Part shown: in pieces, positions 35,409 to 42,672 of the stretch
Layout: each line of letters opens with the position of its first letter
Position numbering within the stretch: position 1 is the stretch's first letter
NCBI RefSeq assembly: GCF_002727185.1
Contig: NZ_NIZW01000002.1
Span: 434,001-498,000, forward strand
Reading direction: 5' to 3'
DNA: 64,000 nt
Origin: Rhodopirellula bahusiensis
Lineage (GTDB): Bacteria; Planctomycetota; Planctomycetia; Pirellulales; Pirellulaceae
Position numbers and translations under genes: made by a program
The notes under the pieces: generated by a model
What the model saw: the letters and a program-made list of their open reading frames with translations, nothing else
Told to the model about the DNA's origin: nothing
Database searches by the model: none

Positions 35409-35510
35409 GTACGATGGTCTTCCAAGACCGTCGAGGCAGCAATCTCCGTACGATGGTCTTCTAGACCGTCGAGACGGCTACCTACGTACGATGGTCTTCT
35501 AGACCGTCGA
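35409..35510 (+). repeat. Three tandem family G REPs
   Basis: Copies at 35409-35435, 35448-35473 and 35486-35510, repeat period 38-39 nt, all in the same orientation: GTAC head, stem GATGGTCT / AGACCGTC, loop TC or TTCCA, tail GAG. Copies 2 and 3 share a loop (TCTTCTAGA context) different from copy 1 (TTCCAAGA). The array starts 4 nt after the fusion-peptidase stop, head first, and its end lies 10 nt from the stop of the oppositely oriented thioesterase. Confidence 0.85.
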
Positions 35511-35519
35511 TCTTGGTTC

Positions 35520-36299
35520 TCAACCGCCGTCCCCGCTCAGCGTCTCCGCGGTCAGCAACACCTTGCTGAGATTTGCGACCGGAAAGAAATGATCCCCCGG
35601 CAACACTCGCAGAGAGAACCCGGTCGATGTGAGTGCTTGCCAACCTTGCATCTTCGCTCGGTTGGCAACATGGTCTTCTGCCCCGGCGAGAGCCCGAATG
35701 GGGACGGGGATGGTCGGGTGCTCTGCAGTCGCGACTCCTCGTGCCAGTTTTAAATCCGCACGCACGATTGGCAAGAACATCGCGAGCGCGTCGGGATGCT
35801 GCTTCAAACCGGCTGGCAATCCGCCATAGCGACGGTCGAGTTCTTCCGCGAACGCGTCGTCGTCCCAGTCCAACCAGTCGCGGTTTTGCGTCCATTGGTT
35901 GGGCGGCGAGGCTCCCATCACGATCAGCCCTTTCACGCGGGATGGACCGGAGGATTTTTCTAACAACCGAACCGCCAACCGGTACGCAATCAACGCACCC
36001 AGGCTGTGTCCCGCCAGCACCAACGTGTCGTCATCAGCAAAGGTTCGTTCCGTCTCGGTCGCGATCGATTCAACCAACGAGTCCATGTCGGTTTCAAGTG
36101 GATCCGAGAAACGGGACTCACGCCCAGCCATCCGAACGGCCCACAAGTTGATGGAACTCGGAGCATTTCGCGACGTTGTCAGACTACGAAATTGTTTGAA
36201 CAGCGGAGCGGTCGCACCGCCGGCATGCGGCACCCACAACAGGTGCGTCTTCGACTTCGATGCGGGACTGATTCGACAAAGGGCGTCATTCGACGTCAT
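35520..36299 (-). CDS. Type II thioesterase (GrsT/RifR-like)
   Basis: The 259-residue alpha/beta hydrolase starts MTSNDALCRIS and contains the type II thioesterase N-terminal block LLWVPHAGGATAPLFKQF, the nucleophile elbow GHSLGALIAYR and the C-terminal acid and His region (GAEDHV and LPGDHFFP). Type II thioesterases are editing enzymes that remove aberrant acyl groups from carrier domains of polyketide or nonribosomal peptide synthases. Length (about 240-260) and motifs fit well. No synthase is adjacent; a carrier-domain protein is found 11 kb away (47248-49590). It could also be a short-chain acyl thioesterase with another role. The ATG at 36299 was used, not the TTG one codon upstream. Confidence 0.85.
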   Translation of the reverse strand: MTSNDALCRISPASKSKTHLLWVPHAGGATAPLFKQFRSLTTSRNAPSSINLWAVRMAGRESRFSDPLETDMDSLVESIATETERTFADDDTLVLAGHSLGALIAYRLAVRLLEKSSGPSRVKGLIVMGASPPNQWTQNRDWLDWDDDAFAEELDRRYGGLPAGLKQHPDALAMFLPIVRADLKLARGVATAEHPTIPVPIRALAGAEDHVANRAKMQGWQALTSTGFSLRVLPGDHFFPVANLSKVLLTAETLSGDGG

Positions 36300-36353
36300 C
36301 AAGCAATCGTTTCAACGAGCGTGTCAAGTTTGCAGTCCAGGAGAGTCACCGCC

Positions 36354-36477
36354 AGGAACGCTTTGTAACAAAGCACCCGGCCAGGCGTCAGGTGAGACCA
36401 CCCAAGTGGCATAGGCTTCCAGCCTGTGAGTCCCTGCCCTTCATCCCTGCAAGGCGGCATCGCCTTCCAGCCTGTGT
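36354..36477. repeat. REP group upstream of the sulfatase (families F and I)
   Basis: A GCTTTG-TAA-CAAAGC hairpin near 36354-36375 is followed by a GTGG-headed family F element (stem CATAGGCT / AGCCTGTG) at 36406-36429 (+) and a degenerate relative (core GCATCGCCTTCCAGCCTGTG) at about 36454-36477 (+). These lie in the 256-bp divergent gap between the thioesterase and the sulfatase, so they are promoter-side copies, in contrast to the mostly 3'-end copies elsewhere. Confidence 0.75.
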
Positions 36478-36558
36478 ATCCCAATTCCCCACAATCCACC
36501 GAGGATTCAGCTATAACGGGAGCCCCCACAACGATTCCTCCCCATCCCAATTCCCACC

Positions 36559-38025
36559 ATGCCCGCCCTCCAACCCCGCCATCTGTTTCTTGGCTTGGTC
36601 AGCTTGGTTTGTTCGCTGCCGATGCCCGCGTCGGCACAAGAAACCTCGCCATCCAAACCGCTCAACGTGTTGATGATCGCCGTCGATGACTTGCGGCCTG
36701 AGCTTGGTTGCTACGGCAAATCTTTCATTCACTCGCCGAATATCGACCGTTTGGCGGCTTCTGGCATGCGGTTCGACCGCGCGTATTGCCAGGTCGCCGT
36801 TTGTGGTGCCTCGCGAGCCAGCTTGATGAGCGGTTGCCGTCCGGAGACGACCCAGTGCTGGAACTTCAAAACGCTGCTGCGGTCGAAGATGCCCGACGTG
36901 CTGACGCTGCCGCAACACCTGTCTCGCAACGGCTACGAAACGGGGTTTCTCGGCAAGGTCTACCACAGCGCCAGCGACGATGCGGCGGCCTGGACCGTCG
37001 ATGCCAACGAGTGGGCCCCGCGAGATCGCAGCAAGGGCAAAGGCTACGTCCAGGAACTGCCTCGCAAACGCAATCCGGCCAACTCGAGCGAGAAGCCGGG
37101 ACCATCGATCGAAAACGGCGGCGACGTTCCAGACAATGCCTACGCCGATGGCCACAACGCCGAGCGGGCGGTTGCGATGTTGGAGCGCTTTGCCACACAA
37201 GACAAACCGTTCTTCTTGGCCGTTGGATTCTTGAAGCCACACCTGCCGTTCAATGCACCGGGCAAGTACTGGGACCTCTACGACCGCGACGCCATTGAAA
37301 TTCCTTCTCGCGAAGATGTGATTGATGGTTTGCCGTACGCTCGATCGAGTTGGGGAGAGCTGAAGAACTACACCGACATTCCTGCGAAAACGAAGATGCT
37401 CGACGACGACAAAACTCGTGAGCTGATCCATGGTTACCGAGCCGCGGTGAGCTACATGGACGCACAAGTTGGCAAGGTGCTGGACGCTCTCGAAGCCAAC
37501 GGGCAACGCGAGAACACGATTGTCGTGTTGTGGGGCGACCATGGTTGGTACGTCGGCGACTTTGGCGATTGGTGCAAACACACCAACTATGAAATCGCAA
37601 CACGAGTCCCGTTGATCGTGTCCGCCCCGGGCGTTCCTGCGGGTGAAACGAAATCGTTGGTGGAATTGGTGGACGTGTTCCCAACCTTGTGCGAGCTGAC
37701 CGGAGTGCCGGTTCCGAAACATTGCCAAGGCAAGAGCATCGCGGGAGTGGTCCGTGATCCCGAACTGTCGGTTCGTCCGGCGGCGTTCAGCCAATACAAG
37801 AAATTCAAACCAGGCGTTGGGCCGGTGCTTGGAACCAGCATTCGCACGGAGCGGTTTCGTTACACGGAATATGTGTCGAGCAAGACAGGCAAACTCGAAG
37901 ACATCGTCTTGATCGATCTCGACAAGGATCCGGGAGCGATTCGGAACGTGGCTTCCGATCCTGCCTATCAATCGTTCTTGCCGCAATTGCACACTTGGTG
38001 TGAACAATCCGCTACCGGGCTATGA
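36559..38025 (+). CDS. Secreted sulfatase, iduronate-2-sulfatase-like
   Basis: The 488-residue protein has a signal peptide (LFLGLVSLVCSLPMPASAQ) and the sulfatase domain: NVLMIAVDDLRPELGCYG (metal Asp pair), the Cys-type formylglycine motif CGASR with Cys82 (VCGASRASLMSGCRPE) and ETGFLGKVYH. Metal/substrate regions PFFLAVGFLKPHLPF, VVLWGDHGWYVGD and FGDWCKHTNYE agree with the type I sulfatase family and the iduronate-2-sulfatase subgroup. The conserved Cys is converted to formylglycine by an FGE elsewhere in the genome. It hydrolyses sulfate esters on carbohydrates, a typical trait of marine planctomycetes feeding on algal polysaccharides. The stop overlaps the next start by 4 nt (ATGA), so translation is coupled. 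Confidence 0.9.
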   Translation: MPALQPRHLFLGLVSLVCSLPMPASAQETSPSKPLNVLMIAVDDLRPELGCYGKSFIHSPNIDRLAASGMRFDRAYCQVAVCGASRASLMSGCRPETTQCWNFKTLLRSKMPDVLTLPQHLSRNGYETGFLGKVYHSASDDAAAWTVDANEWAPRDRSKGKGYVQELPRKRNPANSSEKPGPSIENGGDVPDNAYADGHNAERAVAMLERFATQDKPFFLAVGFLKPHLPFNAPGKYWDLYDRDAIEIPSREDVIDGLPYARSSWGELKNYTDIPAKTKMLDDDKTRELIHGYRAAVSYMDAQVGKVLDALEANGQRENTIVVLWGDHGWYVGDFGDWCKHTNYEIATRVPLIVSAPGVPAGETKSLVELVDVFPTLCELTGVPVPKHCQGKSIAGVVRDPELSVRPAAFSQYKKFKPGVGPVLGTSIRTERFRYTEYVSSKTGKLEDIVLIDLDKDPGAIRNVASDPAYQSFLPQLHTWCEQSATGL

Positions 38026-40016
38026 CTGCGAAATCTAGTTCTGATTCCAAGGGTGTATCTCGGCGCACTCTTAGTCGTACCAAGAAGGCTTGTTTCGGTT
38101 TCGTGACCACCGCGTTTGGATTGTTGGCGATCGAGTTGTTTCTGACCGCAATTGGTGCCGGTCGGTCGAACGATCAAACCGACCCGTTGATGGGGTTTTC
38201 GAAGCAAGTTCCCCTGCTGGAACGCTTCACCGATGACGACGGCAAGACGTGGATGCGAACCGCGGAAAACAAGTTGGTCTGGTTCAACGACCAACGCTTT
38301 CCGCTGACAAAGCCAGCGAACACGCAGCGGATCTTTTGCCTCGGTGGATCCACGACGTTCGGTCGACCTTACGACGACAGCACGTCCTTCGCGGGCTGGT
38401 TGCGAGAATGGTTGCCGCACATCGATGCTGACACAAAGCATGAAGTCTTCAACGCGGGTGGTGTCAGCTACGCCAGCTACCGCGTCGCGGCGGTGATGGA
38501 AGAGTTGGCTGAGTACGAGCCTGATCTGTTCATTGTCTACACCGGTCAGAATGAGTTTCTCGAACGGCGAACGTACGCAGACTTCTTTGACCAGTCCCAG
38601 GCTCAACTTTGGTTGACGGGATGGTTGAACAAGACCCGAACGTATCGGGTGATCGATTCCCTCGTGCCTAAAAAGCGTCCACCGAAATCCGACTCGAACT
38701 CGATCGGTTTGGCCGCTGAAGTGGACGAACGTCTGAACCACACGGTTGGACCGTCGGACTATGTTCGCGATGAGGAATGGAGCGACAATGTTCGCAAGCA
38801 TTTTCGATTCAATGTTCGACGCATGATCTCCATCGCTCAATCCGCGAACGCGAAAATATTGTTCGTCGTTCCAGCTTCCAACGAAAAGGATTGCGGTCCC
38901 TTCAAGCCGGCCCCTGAAGAAGATTTCTTCGAACGAGGCCGGCAAGCATTTGAGGCTGGCGATTATGAGGTTGCTCGTTCAGCATTTCGATCTGCGATCG
39001 ACCGAGACATTTGCCCGCTACGTGCGCCCGGCGAGTTTGCTCAGTTCATTCGTGAACTTCCCGAGTCCGATGACGTTCGTGTGCTCGATTTTGAATCCGC
39101 ACTGCGCGACGTTTGTCAAAACGAATTTGGGCATGACATTCTGGGCGAAGAGTATTTCCTGGATCACGTTCACCCGACCGTTGAGGCCCATCGACAGTTA
39201 TCACGTTGGCTGATCGCTGAAATGCAAGACGCGGGATGGTTGGCGGATGGTTCCATTGCTTTGGAACAGTTGCCTCCCGAAGCAATTGCCGAAGTCGATC
39301 AATCGGTGTTCGACCGCATCGATCGCAGGGCCCAAGGAATCGCGATGCGAAACCTTGCGAAAGTCATGCATTGGGCCGGGAAGTTTGAGGTCGCTGCGCC
39401 GCGTGCTCGAGACGCAATCCGAATCTTGGATGGCGACGCGGAGAGCCAGTTCATTCTTGCTGACTGTTTACGCTGGATGGGACGTGTCGATGAATCGGTG
39501 GAGGAATTCGAGCGGGGCGTCAAGGCGTTCCCAGATTACTACCGCGGGTTGCAACGTTACGGACAATTGTTGCTCGAGTTGGAAGACTACGAGGCGGCTC
39601 GAGATCTGTTGGTTGTCGCCACCGTGGGGATCCCGGAATCGGACCCTCGGCATTGGTTGTCCCGCTTTCAACTTGCAATTGCCCATCTGGGTGCCAGCGA
39701 TTTCGAATCCGCTCACGAAGAGTTGCTGCGTTGCAATGAGCACGCGCCGGATGACTTGGATGTCGTGTTTGCGCTCGCGGAAGCCAGCGCGGGGATCGGA
39801 GACTCGGAGGCAGCGATCAAACTGTACGAGCGCATCTTGGATGATTTTCCTGACGACGTGACGACGCACCTCAATCTCGGGCACGTGTTCTTGAGTCTGA
39901 ACCAGACTCAGCGAGCGTCGTTGCACTTTGAGACGGCTCTGCTGTTAGCACCTGACAACCCGCGAGCACGAGCGGGCATGACTGTCGTCAGCCAATTGAA
40001 TCAATCATCGAAGTAG
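38022..40016 (+). CDS. Membrane-anchored SGNH/GDSL hydrolase with C-terminal TPR repeats
   Basis: The 664-residue protein has one N-terminal membrane helix (ACFGFVTTAFGLLAIELFLTAIG, about 24-46). An SGNH hydrolase domain follows with catalytic Ser110 in FCLGGSTTFG, the block YTGQNEF, and the acid-His pair Asp381 and His384 in DHVHP. From about residue 425 on there are helical TPR-like repeats (GDAESQFILADCLRWMGRVD, LELEDYEAARDLL, VFALAEASAGIGDSEAAIKL, TTHLNLGHVFLSLNQTQ). SGNH enzymes cleave or transfer acyl or acetyl groups, often on carbohydrates. The TPR part likely binds a partner. The ATGA overlap with the sulfatase gene strongly suggests joint function, for example deacylation and desulfation of the same polysaccharide, but that is inference. 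Confidence 0.85.
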   Translation: MTAKSSSDSKGVSRRTLSRTKKACFGFVTTAFGLLAIELFLTAIGAGRSNDQTDPLMGFSKQVPLLERFTDDDGKTWMRTAENKLVWFNDQRFPLTKPANTQRIFCLGGSTTFGRPYDDSTSFAGWLREWLPHIDADTKHEVFNAGGVSYASYRVAAVMEELAEYEPDLFIVYTGQNEFLERRTYADFFDQSQAQLWLTGWLNKTRTYRVIDSLVPKKRPPKSDSNSIGLAAEVDERLNHTVGPSDYVRDEEWSDNVRKHFRFNVRRMISIAQSANAKILFVVPASNEKDCGPFKPAPEEDFFERGRQAFEAGDYEVARSAFRSAIDRDICPLRAPGEFAQFIRELPESDDVRVLDFESALRDVCQNEFGHDILGEEYFLDHVHPTVEAHRQLSRWLIAEMQDAGWLADGSIALEQLPPEAIAEVDQSVFDRIDRRAQGIAMRNLAKVMHWAGKFEVAAPRARDAIRILDGDAESQFILADCLRWMGRVDESVEEFERGVKAFPDYYRGLQRYGQLLLELEDYEAARDLLVVATVGIPESDPRHWLSRFQLAIAHLGASDFESAHEELLRCNEHAPDDLDVVFALAEASAGIGDSEAAIKLYERILDDFPDDVTTHLNLGHVFLSLNQTQRASLHFETALLLAPDNPRARAGMTVVSQLNQSSK

Positions 40017-40148
40017 GTCAGCACGGCATGTGAACAGTGGATTGTTTACACTGCGACGACTTTGTTATTGGTTGCTCTTAAGATTCCCCTTATGAAACGT
40101 CGTTCCTTCTCACGATTTAGCAATCTGATTCAGCCGTAGGAATTGAGT

Positions 40149-41414
40149 ATGACACGCCTTCTTCTTATCTTCCTCACTGCCGTCGCGTCGACGCTGCCAT
40201 TGGGAGGCGTCTCGGCGTTTGATCCTACCGGCAATCGAGAAGTGGTTCGAAACACGCCTGGTTTGGTCGCGTTCTGGGACTTCACGCAGCGTGAATCGAC
40301 TGGGCAAGAACGTTTCATCGCGCACGTGCCTGCTGGGTCGACGAACGTGTACCCGTTGGATGCGGCGAACTATGTGCGCGACTACTGGGGCGAAGGCAGG
40401 CAAGCCACTTACGCGGATTTCCCGCTGTTGAACGATGGGCCGTTTGGGCAAGCGATTCGTATCCGCCAGGAGTCGGATCCGAACTTCCGCCCGTTTCTGT
40501 TCATTCCCCGGTCGCGTCTGCATGACACACCGTTGGATATTAAAGGCGACGGCAAATCGGTGACCGTTGTTGTGTGGGCGATTCGAGAAAGTGGCAATCA
40601 TGCGTTGGCAGGAATCTGGCACGAAGGCACGGACCTCAAGCAATCGTCCACCGCTTCGATCAAGAAGGTCGAACGTGGGCAGCGGCAATACGCATTGTTC
40701 GCCGGGCTGAATAAAGCCGGCAGCGCGTGTGGTCATGTGTCGGAGAACGGAGCCAGTTCGTTCCTCAACAAGTACGCCCTTCACAAATGCAATTCGCTGG
40801 GCCAGTCACCTGCCGTCTCCGCTGATTCGCCGCCAGAAAAGCTCGCTGCGTCCTGGCAGTGCTTTGCGATGACGTTTGCCGACGAGAAAAACGAGATCAC
40901 TGGTTGGCTAAATGGAGAGTCCGGTGAACGCTGGCTCAAGAACCCCAAGTCGAACAATTTGCTGTCGTATGCCCACAACGCCTACATGCAAGCACATTAC
41001 GCTCGGACGCCTGGAATGCAGGACGGTGAAGACAGCGAGTTCCCCGAGGCTCAGTACTACAGCCCGCCGGAAGGTGATGAGTCTGAGACGGAAGTCTTGC
41101 GTGAGGACGAGAACCAACGTGTTGAACGTCGCCGCTACCGCTACACCGAAGTGGTTGTGACGCTAGAGAAAGATGAAAACGGAGTATGGGTTGAGACCGA
41201 CCGAAACCTCGTTGGCTTGCGGTTGAACCCTTGGTGGTACCCGCACGGCATCTATTCGCCACCCGATGCAGAACAAGGCGGGCCGTTCACGATTGGGCGG
41301 GTGATTCACAGCAGTCGCAGTGTCGGCTTCACCGGATGGATTGGAGGCGTCAGCGTGTTTGATCGGGCCCTCTCGGCAGCCGAGTTGAAAGAGCTTGCCG
41401 ACCTTCGGAACTGA
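40149..41414 (+). CDS. Secreted LamG/concanavalin-like domain protein
   Basis: The 421-residue protein has a signal peptide (LLLIFLTAVASTLPLGGVSA). It then reads GLVAFWDFTQRESTGQERF, a typical opening of LamG/concanavalin A-like jelly-roll domains in planctomycetes. Further markers are DGKSVTVVVWAIRES, WQCFAMTFADEKNEITGWLNG, and near the end FTIGRVIHSSRSVGFTGWIG, then VSVFDRALSAAELKELADL. The last block is characteristic of LamG-type modules. No enzymatic motif is visible. It is likely a secreted or cell-surface carbohydrate-binding or adhesion protein. It follows the sulfatase-SGNH pair by 132 bp in the same direction, so a shared polysaccharide-related role is possible. The ATG at 40149 was used, not the TTG at 40143. 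Confidence 0.75.
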   Translation: MTRLLLIFLTAVASTLPLGGVSAFDPTGNREVVRNTPGLVAFWDFTQRESTGQERFIAHVPAGSTNVYPLDAANYVRDYWGEGRQATYADFPLLNDGPFGQAIRIRQESDPNFRPFLFIPRSRLHDTPLDIKGDGKSVTVVVWAIRESGNHALAGIWHEGTDLKQSSTASIKKVERGQRQYALFAGLNKAGSACGHVSENGASSFLNKYALHKCNSLGQSPAVSADSPPEKLAASWQCFAMTFADEKNEITGWLNGESGERWLKNPKSNNLLSYAHNAYMQAHYARTPGMQDGEDSEFPEAQYYSPPEGDESETEVLREDENQRVERRRYRYTEVVVTLEKDENGVWVETDRNLVGLRLNPWWYPHGIYSPPDAEQGGPFTIGRVIHSSRSVGFTGWIGGVSVFDRALSAAELKELADLRN

Positions 41415-41530
41415 TCGGCTGGGATCGGAGTGATCCAGTTGAATGCCGATGTCGGTTGCGACCGAGGAATCCGACCTGCGATAAACGAAATCTCACCGCT
41501 TCTCAAACAACTTCTCACAGGACGAACGTG

Positions 41531-41794
41531 ATGGCAGAGCTTCTCCAAGAAACAATGGATCAAATCCGGGCTCATCTCTTGGAAGGGAAAAAGCTCAAGG
41601 CAATCAAGCTGTACCGAGAAGCGACGGATTCATCACTTATTGAGTCCAAGGAACAAATCGAGAAGCTCAGCGAAGAGCTTGAGAAATCACACCCTCGACA
41701 AATGGCCGACAACAAACCCATCGGCTGCGCCGGAATCCTCTTGCTCGCCGTGGCCGGCGCAGGTTTGGTGGCCAAAAGTGGCATAGGCTTCTAG
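41531..41794 (+). CDS. L7/L12 C-terminal-like small membrane protein
   Basis: The 87-residue protein begins MAELLQETMDQIRAHLLEGK, then KLKAIKLYREATDSSLIESKEQIEKL, which resembles the ribosomal protein L7/L12 C-terminal fold (KxxAIKxxRExTxxxLxEAKxxVE) used outside the ribosome in several bacterial proteins. A C-terminal hydrophobic stretch (IGCAGILLLAVAGAGLVA) should act as a membrane anchor. The last codons GIGF and the stop TAG come from a family F REP element that starts at 41778, so the native C-terminus was probably different before the element arrived. The ATG at 41531 gives the shortest family-like N-terminus. Function unknown; a protein-protein interaction module is inferred. Confidence 0.7.
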   Translation: MAELLQETMDQIRAHLLEGKKLKAIKLYREATDSSLIESKEQIEKLSEELEKSHPRQMADNKPIGCAGILLLAVAGAGLVAKSGIGF

Positions 41795-41850
41795 CCTGTG
41801 AATAAGAGGGGCAACGAAGGTATAAATCACAGGCTGGAAGCCTATGCCAC
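41778..41850. repeat. Inverted REP pair shared by the L7/L12-like and RAYT genes
   Basis: Two family F elements (GTGG head, stem CATAGGCT / AGCCTGTG, loop TCC or TCT) at 41778-41801 (+) and 41827-41850 (-). The heads point outward. The plus copy ends the upstream gene: its TAG at 41792-41794 is the stop. The minus copy ends the transposase gene: its codons GTG GCA TAG are the last two residues and stop. The arrangement is a typical BIME-like pair. Confidence 0.92.
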
Positions 41851-42546
41851 TTTGGGGACCGGTTCGCCGGCTTGGATTCCGAGTTTCGAACGAATCCGAG
41901 CTGATGACCATTGGAAATCTTCCGCACGGTCCACTAATCCAGCCACGACAGGATTCTGCTCGATGTAGTGGATGATTCGAAGCAACTCCTCTTGATCGCG
42001 GGCGTAGTGATCGAAAGTCTCCGCTTGCCAAAATGCACCTTCACCGCCACGTGCTCGATTGCACTGCGTCCCCGTGAAGCTTTGGATGCTGTGTGAAATG
42101 CCTTCACGTGGAGTGCGTTTCTTTTCCTTGTCCTGTTGTTGGGCTAAAAACTGTTCCGCCCAAGTTGGATCGGGCAGGAACACCCAATGGTGATGGCTTG
42201 GCATCACAACGAATGCGAACAGCGTGTAGCGTTCCCCCGCGAAATGAAGGAACGCGTCGGCGACGATCTTTGCAAGCCGATCATCGCGAAGATGTGTCAC
42301 TGGTGACTCACCATCCAGGATGGAATCCACCAGTTTGAAAAGCAACTTGTGCTTCTTCATTTCCCAATCGGCGTCACTTAGGTCGAGAGGCTTCTTGCGT
42401 TGATCGAATTCATCACGATGAGCACGGATGCGTTTCAAACCAGCGGCTGGCAAACTGCCATCCAAGCAGGCCGTGATGAACGATGCTTTGCCCTCGACAT
42501 CGATGTGAGGCAGATTGCGACGTCGGAAAACTTTACCCTCATTCAT
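41842..42546 (-). CDS. REP-associated tyrosine transposase (RAYT, Y1/HUH superfamily)
   Basis: The 234-residue protein has the HUH motif in AFVVMPSHHHWVF (His118-His120; canonical pattern MPNHxH) and the RAYT C-terminal block FWQAETFDHYARDQEELLRI then HYIEQNPVVAGLV, with candidate catalytic Tyr181 or Tyr194. RAYTs are single-copy, domesticated-looking relatives of IS200/IS605 transposases that nick and move REP elements with GTAG or GTGG heads. A Shine-Dalgarno AGGAGG at 42553-42558 supports the ATG at 42546. The gene sits between two REP groups of family F, two copies on the 3' side and three on the 5' side, which should be its substrates. There is an insertion of about 35 residues (EQFLAQQQDKEKKRTPREG region) before the Trp motif. 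No second transposase gene occurs in the window. Confidence 0.92.
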   Translation of the reverse strand: MNEGKVFRRRNLPHIDVEGKASFITACLDGSLPAAGLKRIRAHRDEFDQRKKPLDLSDADWEMKKHKLLFKLVDSILDGESPVTHLRDDRLAKIVADAFLHFAGERYTLFAFVVMPSHHHWVFLPDPTWAEQFLAQQQDKEKKRTPREGISHSIQSFTGTQCNRARGGEGAFWQAETFDHYARDQEELLRIIHYIEQNPVVAGLVDRAEDFQWSSARIRSKLGIQAGEPVPKVA

Positions 42547-42558
42547 ACGCTACCTCCT

Positions 42559-42669
42559 GTGGCATAGGCTTCCAGCCTATGATTGAGACTGCGTTTGCTC
42601 TTTGTGAATCACAGGCTGGAAGCCTGTGCCACTGTGCAGGTTTGATCACAGGCTGGAAGCCTATGCCAC
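42559..42669. repeat. Three family F REPs upstream of the RAYT gene
   Basis: Elements at 42559-42582 (+), 42609-42632 (-) and 42646-42669 (-): GTGG head, stem CATAGGCT or CACAGGCT, loop TCC, stem AGCCTATG or AGCCTGTG. The first borders the RAYT Shine-Dalgarno by one base, so the transposase is translated from an mRNA with REP hairpins in its leader. The last ends 3 nt from the stop of the DUF3500 gene, head first for that gene. Confidence 0.9.
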
Positions 42670-42672
42670 CGC

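Noticed and set aside
35409-35510. CRISPR-like array from three equally spaced repeats
   Set aside because: Only three units, spacers of 12 nt, and the units are simple REP hairpins.
36511-38007. Long open frame on the minus strand opposite the sulfatase
   Set aside because: It mirrors the sulfatase codons, has no recognisable motif or signal and is explained by high GC in the third codon position; the sense gene has clear catalytic motifs.
40014-40030. GTAG at the SGNH-TPR stop codon as another REP
   Set aside because: No palindrome follows the GTAG, so it lacks the stem expected of a REP.
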